Positions 5,850 to 6,154 of a stretch of DNA of 6,154 bases are shown here, in pieces. The first letter of the stretch is position 1, and every line of letters begins with the position of its first letter. Location: assembly GCA_031285115.1 (NCBI GenBank), contig JAITWU010000065.1:1-6154 (forward strand), in the 5' to 3' direction. Both the position numbers and the translations under genes were made by a program. The DNA comes from Azonexus sp. (lineage in GTDB: Bacteria; Pseudomonadota; Gammaproteobacteria; Burkholderiales; Rhodocyclaceae). The notes beneath the pieces are model-generated. The model searched no databases. It was not told where the DNA came from and was given only the letters and a program-made list of their open reading frames with translations.

Positions 5850-6154
5850 TCGGGTGCTGCCAGTTCCCCCGCCGCCGCCAGCGGCGTAACAATGCGAAAG
5901 CTGAGTTTTGTCCGTCCGCGCAGGTGCAGCAGGGCTTTGTCTTTGCTGACCAGTAAATCGGCTCCGGCGCGGGCGGCGAGTTCGAGGAACATCTGGTCAT
6001 CCCGGTCGCGGCAGCGGGGCAGGGCGGGGGCTGCGCCCGCCGGAACGGGTTGCGTCAGGGCGGCGTAACGGGCGTAGCGTTCGGCGATCATGTCCGCCGT
6101 CAGTTTCAATCTGGGGTAGGTCAGCACCCGTTGCAATTCGCTCAGGGTGCGTTC
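5792..6154 (-). CDS. PIN-domain toxin (VapC-like), 5' end outside window
   Basis: The C-terminal 120 residues of a PIN-domain protein; the frame is open to the right edge, so the start and any antitoxin lie outside. PIN toxins are metal-dependent ribonucleases, usually paired with an antitoxin. Counting from the first visible residue, RCRDRDDQMFLELAARAGAD (47-66) carries an acidic cluster (D50, D52, D53) and DLLVSKDKALL (66-76) carries D66 and D72, the pattern of the PIN_3/COG1569 group ('putative toxin-antitoxin system toxin component, PIN family'). ERTLSELQRVLTYPRLKLT (1-19) is the usual helix after the first strand; the N-terminal catalytic Asp is beyond the edge. Family members normally end soon after a strand like FRIVTPL (86-92). 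Here about 20 more residues follow, and the last 19 are read from DNA that also encodes the end of the convergent gene. The domain core looks intact; the tail looks altered. Confidence 0.8.
   Translation of the reverse strand, partial: ERTLSELQRVLTYPRLKLTADMIAERYARYAALTQPVPAGAAPALPRCRDRDDQMFLELAARAGADLLVSKDKALLHLRGRTKLSFRIVTPLAAAGELAAPDQATPAGPSRRLFSSGLSF

Noticed and set aside
5834..5861. GGCAG/CTGCC pairing at the end of the 354-residue gene
   Set aside because: Five base pairs with a long loop and no T-run; not distinguishable from chance in GC-rich DNA.
1..6154. CRISPR array, tRNA, rRNA, insertion sequence or attachment site
   Set aside because: No regularly spaced repeats, no cloverleaf or rRNA sequence, no transposase or integrase frame, and no matching direct repeats around the low-GC block were found by eye.

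Overview
The window looks like chromosomal DNA of a betaproteobacterium. The main evidence is a DUF2863-type protein, a family I know chiefly from Betaproteobacteria, next to a classical outer-membrane phospholipase A (PldA) and a YaaA protein that are unmistakably Gram-negative. Most of the DNA is GC-rich (sampled lines of pldA are about 63% GC). The stretch from about 4240 to 5800 is clearly poorer in GC (sampled lines 40-53%). Genus cannot be fixed from the sequence; a Rhodocyclales- or Nitrosomonadales-like host is only a guess.

Layout from left to right. Positions 1-161 hold no convincing gene, only a small tandem repeat and a weak hairpin. A minus-strand gene (162-1334) encodes a 390-residue DUF2863-family protein. 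It is divergent from a two-gene plus-strand toxin-antitoxin operon (1449-2118): a RelE-superfamily HigB-like toxin followed by an HTH antitoxin, overlapping by 17 bases, with an imperfect inverted repeat just upstream that is a likely autoregulatory operator. A short gap leads to yaaA (2231-3004, peroxide-stress protein) and, 3 bases later, pldA (3008-4027, outer-membrane phospholipase A with an intact His-Ser-Asn active site). These two probably form one transcription unit, ended by a hairpin with a T-run near 4087-4112.

From 4239 the character changes. Two genes in lower-GC DNA lie in the same direction: a 149-residue exported protein with one Cys pair, possibly of FlhE-like beta-sandwich type, and a 354-residue protein with a Ser/Thr-rich N-terminus that I do not recognise. 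A perfect 8-bp hairpin lies between them. The second gene runs 58 bases into the 3' end of a convergent PIN-domain (VapC-like) toxin gene that continues beyond the right edge. This low-GC pair, between conserved core genes and a toxin gene, is the best candidate for something undescribed.

No rRNA, tRNA, CRISPR array or transposase gene is visible.
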